NCBI GenBank assembly: GCA_021203665.1
Contig: JAJQAT010000021.1
Span: forward strand, 1 to 8,849
Length of the DNA: 8,849 nucleotides
DNA from: Bacillota bacterium
Lineage (GTDB): Bacteria; Bacillota; Clostridia; UBA1381
Direction: 5' to 3'
The notes under the pieces: model-generated
What the model was told of the DNA's origin: nothing
What the model saw: only the letters and a program-made list of their open reading frames with translations
Databases searched by the model: none
Shown: positions 6,231 through 8,849 of the stretch, piece by piece
Position numbering within the stretch: position 1 is the stretch's first letter
Layout of the letters: each line of letters starts with the position of its first letter
Program-made: the position numbers and the translations under genes

Positions 6231-6296
6231 TTTAATCCTCCTTTGCCGCCCCGCACCGGCGTAAATCGCCGCGGACGGCTTTAAAACTGTGTGAGC

Positions 6297-7844
6297 CTAT
6301 GATGTCTTGTGTTTTCTTCTCGATATAATATTCCTTGCGAATTTTACGGCTCCGTTCATCTCATCGCTGCGGAAAAAGAAAACAAAAGCCGCGGCTATGC
6401 TTACCGCCGAGGAAACAAACCCGTTCGCGATGAACCTTGCAATATCGCCGTTCGGCGAAATATTATTGCAGATAATATACGAAGCGGTCATTGACACGGC
6501 GGCGGATAAAAGCATTTTCATCCAGGTAAAATAATATCGGTGCGGCGAAATGTAGAGCTTATCATTGTGAAGCAGATGTATTTTCATAAATATCTGCACA
6601 AGCTGAGATATGACCGTGCCGCCGAATATGCCGTACATACCCAAATCATGCGAGCCGAGCGCGTAGCCCGCCGCAAGGGATATAACAAGATTTACACTGC
6701 TGCCTATGATAGATATATTCTTGTCCTTGGAAAACAAACCCGATGCCTCAAGCGACTGCCAAAGCGGGTCCTTCGCTATGTACAGGAATATGCTGAAGGA
6801 GCATACCGCTATAATGCCCACGGGCATGGTGTACCGTTCTCCGATCCACATTTTCACGAAGGTGGACGCGCACATAAACAGGCACGTTGAAACCCAAATC
6901 GCGAAGACGTAGAATAAAAACGTTAAATTATTCAAGGTCTTGCGTATATGCTCCGGCTTCTCTGTAGCGAACAAATTTCCGATGCTCGCGGCGATGCCGC
7001 CGCATATTTGACTTTCCAGCTGCTTTATCGCGCTGAAAATCATTGAGTAATTTGAATAAAATCCTACCTGCAATGTGCTTATCAGCACGGAAATCAGGAT
7101 GTTGTCCGTGGAGTTTGTAATCTGTCCCGACAGCTTTTTTATAAATAAATCCCGCACGTTGGCGAAAATTTTCTTTCGCTCCCTTTTGCTCAAGGGATCT
7201 GTTTTTTTACGTATAAACGGATACATATGATCCGCTATGCACGAGCTTATTATATTTGTCGCAAGCGTTATCGCGATTGACGCGGTTAGGTATATAACGT
7301 AATTTTGCGTGACGCGCATAATCACAATCAAAAGCGCCGCGCCCGCCAGCTTTGACGCGATATTCGCGTAATGCAGCACGTATTTTTTTTGGTCGGCGTT
7401 GAGCAGCGAGGTCTTGTATGAAAACAGGTACGAAGACGCCGTCTGAATCACGAACAGGAAGAATATCAGCTGAATATACCTTGTCGGGAAGTCTATGTCG
7501 TTTACGATGTGCTGAATAAAGAACGTGAGCACTCCGCCTATAAACAGCGTCACCGCCGCGATTATGAGGTACGCTTTTTTGTAAAGGCTCATAAGCTGAG
7601 TGATTTTTTTCTCGTCGCGCATTGCGAGGGGCAGATACAGATTATAAATAATCGCGTTGCCCACGCCCAGCTCTGCCATTGAAATCATCGCTATTACCTC
7701 GTTAAACAGGCTGTTAAGGCTTATACACTCCCAGCCGAGGAAGCGTATCATATATGTTCGCGTGACAAAAGAAACACTCAAATTGATGAGCTGAAACATA
7801 ATTCCAAGCGCGATATTTTTTATACTCTTTGAGGTTCTGCCCAT
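6297..7844 (-). CDS. Polysaccharide flippase (Wzx / Polysacc_synt family, MOP superfamily)
   Basis: This 515-residue integral membrane protein probably flips lipid-linked oligosaccharide units across the cytoplasmic membrane. Hydrophobic segments run from the N-terminus to about residue 500, consistent with the 12-14 helices of the MOP superfamily. The N-terminus has the pattern common in Firmicutes members: SIKNIALG, a helix, TRTYMIRFLG, then LNSLFNEVIAMISMAELGVGNAIIYNLYLPLA. A polar loop (about 211-230, DPLSKRERKKIF) precedes the second half. The final segment is a basic tail, SRRKHKTS. The ATG at 7844 is preceded by GGAG (7852-7849) with a short 4-base gap; the family-like N-terminus supports this start. 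It lies 26 bases after the glycosyltransferase stop codon, so the two are very likely cotranscribed. The polymer and a Wzy partner are not shown by this window, and other MOP exporters of cell-surface polymers cannot be excluded. Confidence 0.88.
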   Translation of the reverse strand: MGRTSKSIKNIALGIMFQLINLSVSFVTRTYMIRFLGWECISLNSLFNEVIAMISMAELGVGNAIIYNLYLPLAMRDEKKITQLMSLYKKAYLIIAAVTLFIGGVLTFFIQHIVNDIDFPTRYIQLIFFLFVIQTASSYLFSYKTSLLNADQKKYVLHYANIASKLAGAALLIVIMRVTQNYVIYLTASIAITLATNIISSCIADHMYPFIRKKTDPLSKRERKKIFANVRDLFIKKLSGQITNSTDNILISVLISTLQVGFYSNYSMIFSAIKQLESQICGGIAASIGNLFATEKPEHIRKTLNNLTFLFYVFAIWVSTCLFMCASTFVKMWIGERYTMPVGIIAVCSFSIFLYIAKDPLWQSLEASGLFSKDKNISIIGSSVNLVISLAAGYALGSHDLGMYGIFGGTVISQLVQIFMKIHLLHNDKLYISPHRYYFTWMKMLLSAAVSMTASYIICNNISPNGDIARFIANGFVSSAVSIAAAFVFFFRSDEMNGAVKFARNIISRRKHKTS

Positions 7845-7870
7845 AATACTCCGACCTATTCCTATGAATT

Positions 7871-8849
7871 TTAAAAATGATGTATTTTGACCTTTAATTT
7901 GCGGTACAACGCATACAAACGGCTTAAATAAATGAATTTATACTTGTTTTTCCGCCGTATGTCCTCGACGCAATTTCTTGCCGGAGCGGAAAGCTTATCG
8001 CCCCGTTCCGCGGCAATTTCGTTTATCAGATTTGAAAGAGTGTCGAAAATGGTCCGTCTTACTTTTTTGTCGCGCGCGAACGCGGCTTTGGAAAATTGCA
8101 GATAATAGTTGGTTATCCGCAAATTGACAATCTCGTCAAAATAAACCTTGTCCGCGCCGGCGCTTTTGGCGAAGTCATACGCGCCGTCAAGGCTTTTGAT
8201 TACATCCATAACCTTTAAAGTGGTGGTGTGGCTTATGCTGCCGTTTACGATTCTGTAGCAATACAAAATATCCTCCGTAACCCGCACGCGGGAGCAAACG
8301 GCTATGTATTTCAGGTAAAAATTAAGGTCCTGAGCCATTCTTAGCTCCGAAAAGCGCACATTGTATTTTTTTATCACCGCGGCGGAGAAAAGCTTGTTGC
8401 CCGGCACGGCGTTTATCCGCATCACGGCGGTTAAATCCGTCGGGTTTGACATATCGTATACTCCGTCGGTGGCGTATATACGCGCGTCGGTGCGGCGGCG
8501 GCCGTCCTCGCTTATAATGCTGTGCGCGCCTATAACCAAATCGCAGCCGTCTTCGGACATACGCGCCGACAATATTTCAAGCGCGCGCGGCTCCATTACA
8601 TCGTCAGCGTCGAAAAACATTATATATTCGCCGTTGGAATTATCGAATCCGAGGTTTCTCGCGTGCGGCGCGCCGTGATTTTCTCCCGTTATAACCTTAA
8701 CTCGGGAGTCCTTTTTCTCATATTCGCGCAGAATTTCGAGGCTGTTGTCCGTCGAACCGTCGTTCACGAGAATCAGCTCAAAATCCTTGTATGTTTGATT
8801 AAGTACGGAATCCAATGCTTCCGCAAGATAACGCTGTGCATTATATACG
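7871..8849 (-). CDS. Family 2 glycosyltransferase, 5' end outside the window
   Basis: A GT-A fold inverting glycosyltransferase that would add a sugar from a nucleotide donor to a growing polysaccharide repeat unit on the cytoplasmic side of the membrane. The frame stays open to the right edge: upstream of the TTG at 8815 it continues in frame as VYNAQRYLAEALDSVLNQTY, the normal GT2 N-terminus, so the true start lies just outside. Visible residues number 325. LILVNDGSTDNS is the nucleotide-binding segment, GAPHARNLGF follows, and FFDADD (around 8614-8600) holds the DxD metal and nucleotide-sugar motif. The C-terminal 150 residues are basic and variable and contain no clear membrane helix. Position upstream of a flippase and ugd points to an exopolysaccharide, capsule or teichuronic-type polymer. 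Donor and acceptor cannot be predicted. Confidence 0.9.
   Translation of the reverse strand, partial: VYNAQRYLAEALDSVLNQTYKDFELILVNDGSTDNSLEILREYEKKDSRVKVITGENHGAPHARNLGFDNSNGEYIMFFDADDVMEPRALEILSARMSEDGCDLVIGAHSIISEDGRRRTDARIYATDGVYDMSNPTDLTAVMRINAVPGNKLFSAAVIKKYNVRFSELRMAQDLNFYLKYIAVCSRVRVTEDILYCYRIVNGSISHTTTLKVMDVIKSLDGAYDFAKSAGADKVYFDEIVNLRITNYYLQFSKAAFARDKKVRRTIFDTLSNLINEIAAERGDKLSAPARNCVEDIRRKNKYKFIYLSRLYALYRKLKVKIHHF

Noticed and set aside
6251..6274. GC-rich small hairpin (CGGCG, TAAAT, CGCCG) between the flippase gene and ugd
   Set aside because: The stem is only 5 bp with no U-tract and could arise by chance in a 66-base GC-rich gap; no promoter was recognised there either.
6540..6890. 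A 116-codon open frame on the + strand
   Set aside because: It is antisense to the flippase gene; its basic, Tyr- and Arg-rich composition comes from reading hydrophobic codons backwards.
8813..8815. TTG as the start codon of the glycosyltransferase
   Set aside because: The frame continues upstream to the window edge with the conserved VYNAQRYLAEAL segment, so the gene is cut by the window and starts outside.

Overview
The window looks like chromosomal DNA from an anaerobic Gram-positive bacterium of the clostridial type. The evidence is heavy use of ATA (Ile) and AGG (Arg) codons at moderate GC, GGAGG-type ribosome binding sites, tightly spaced operons, U-tract terminators, and a tRNA-Glu with an encoded CCA end. 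No species can be named from the sequence alone. Two gene groups on opposite strands converge on a short, hairpin-rich intergenic region.

Left block, + strand, 2-4606: a uronate-catabolism operon. It opens with the 3' end of a GH2 gene of the beta-glucuronidase type (left end outside the window). Next come uronate isomerase uxaC, tagaturonate reductase uxaB and altronate dehydratase uxaA, with 1-3 bases between genes. The hydrolase would release a free hexuronate, and UxaC-UxaB-UxaA would convert galacturonate through tagaturonate and altronate to 2-keto-3-deoxygluconate. The glucuronate branch enzymes (fructuronate reductase UxuB, mannonate dehydratase UxuA) are not in the window. It is therefore open whether the GH2 enzyme acts on beta-glucuronides, beta-galacturonides or both.

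Middle, 4607-5045: about 290 bases after uxaA hold no protein gene but contain eight inverted repeats. One is a symmetrical terminator and one is a 39-nt hairpin made of two copies of a 10-bp palindrome. The right half could be a small RNA: its first loop shows CCTCCTT, the complement of a Shine-Dalgarno sequence, and it ends in a strong hairpin plus T8 terminator. Then come a tRNA-Glu(CTC) on the - strand with a near-consensus promoter, and a - strand terminator whose loop contains the ugd stop codon.

Right block, - strand, 8849-5046: a surface-polysaccharide cluster read leftward. The order is a GT2 glycosyltransferase (5' end outside the window), a Wzx-type polysaccharide flippase, and UDP-glucose 6-dehydrogenase (ugd). 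Ugd makes UDP-glucuronate, so the polymer probably contains glucuronic acid or a sugar derived from it. The well-known enzymes here are clear. The least explained parts are the intergenic hairpin region and the substrate of the truncated GH2 enzyme.
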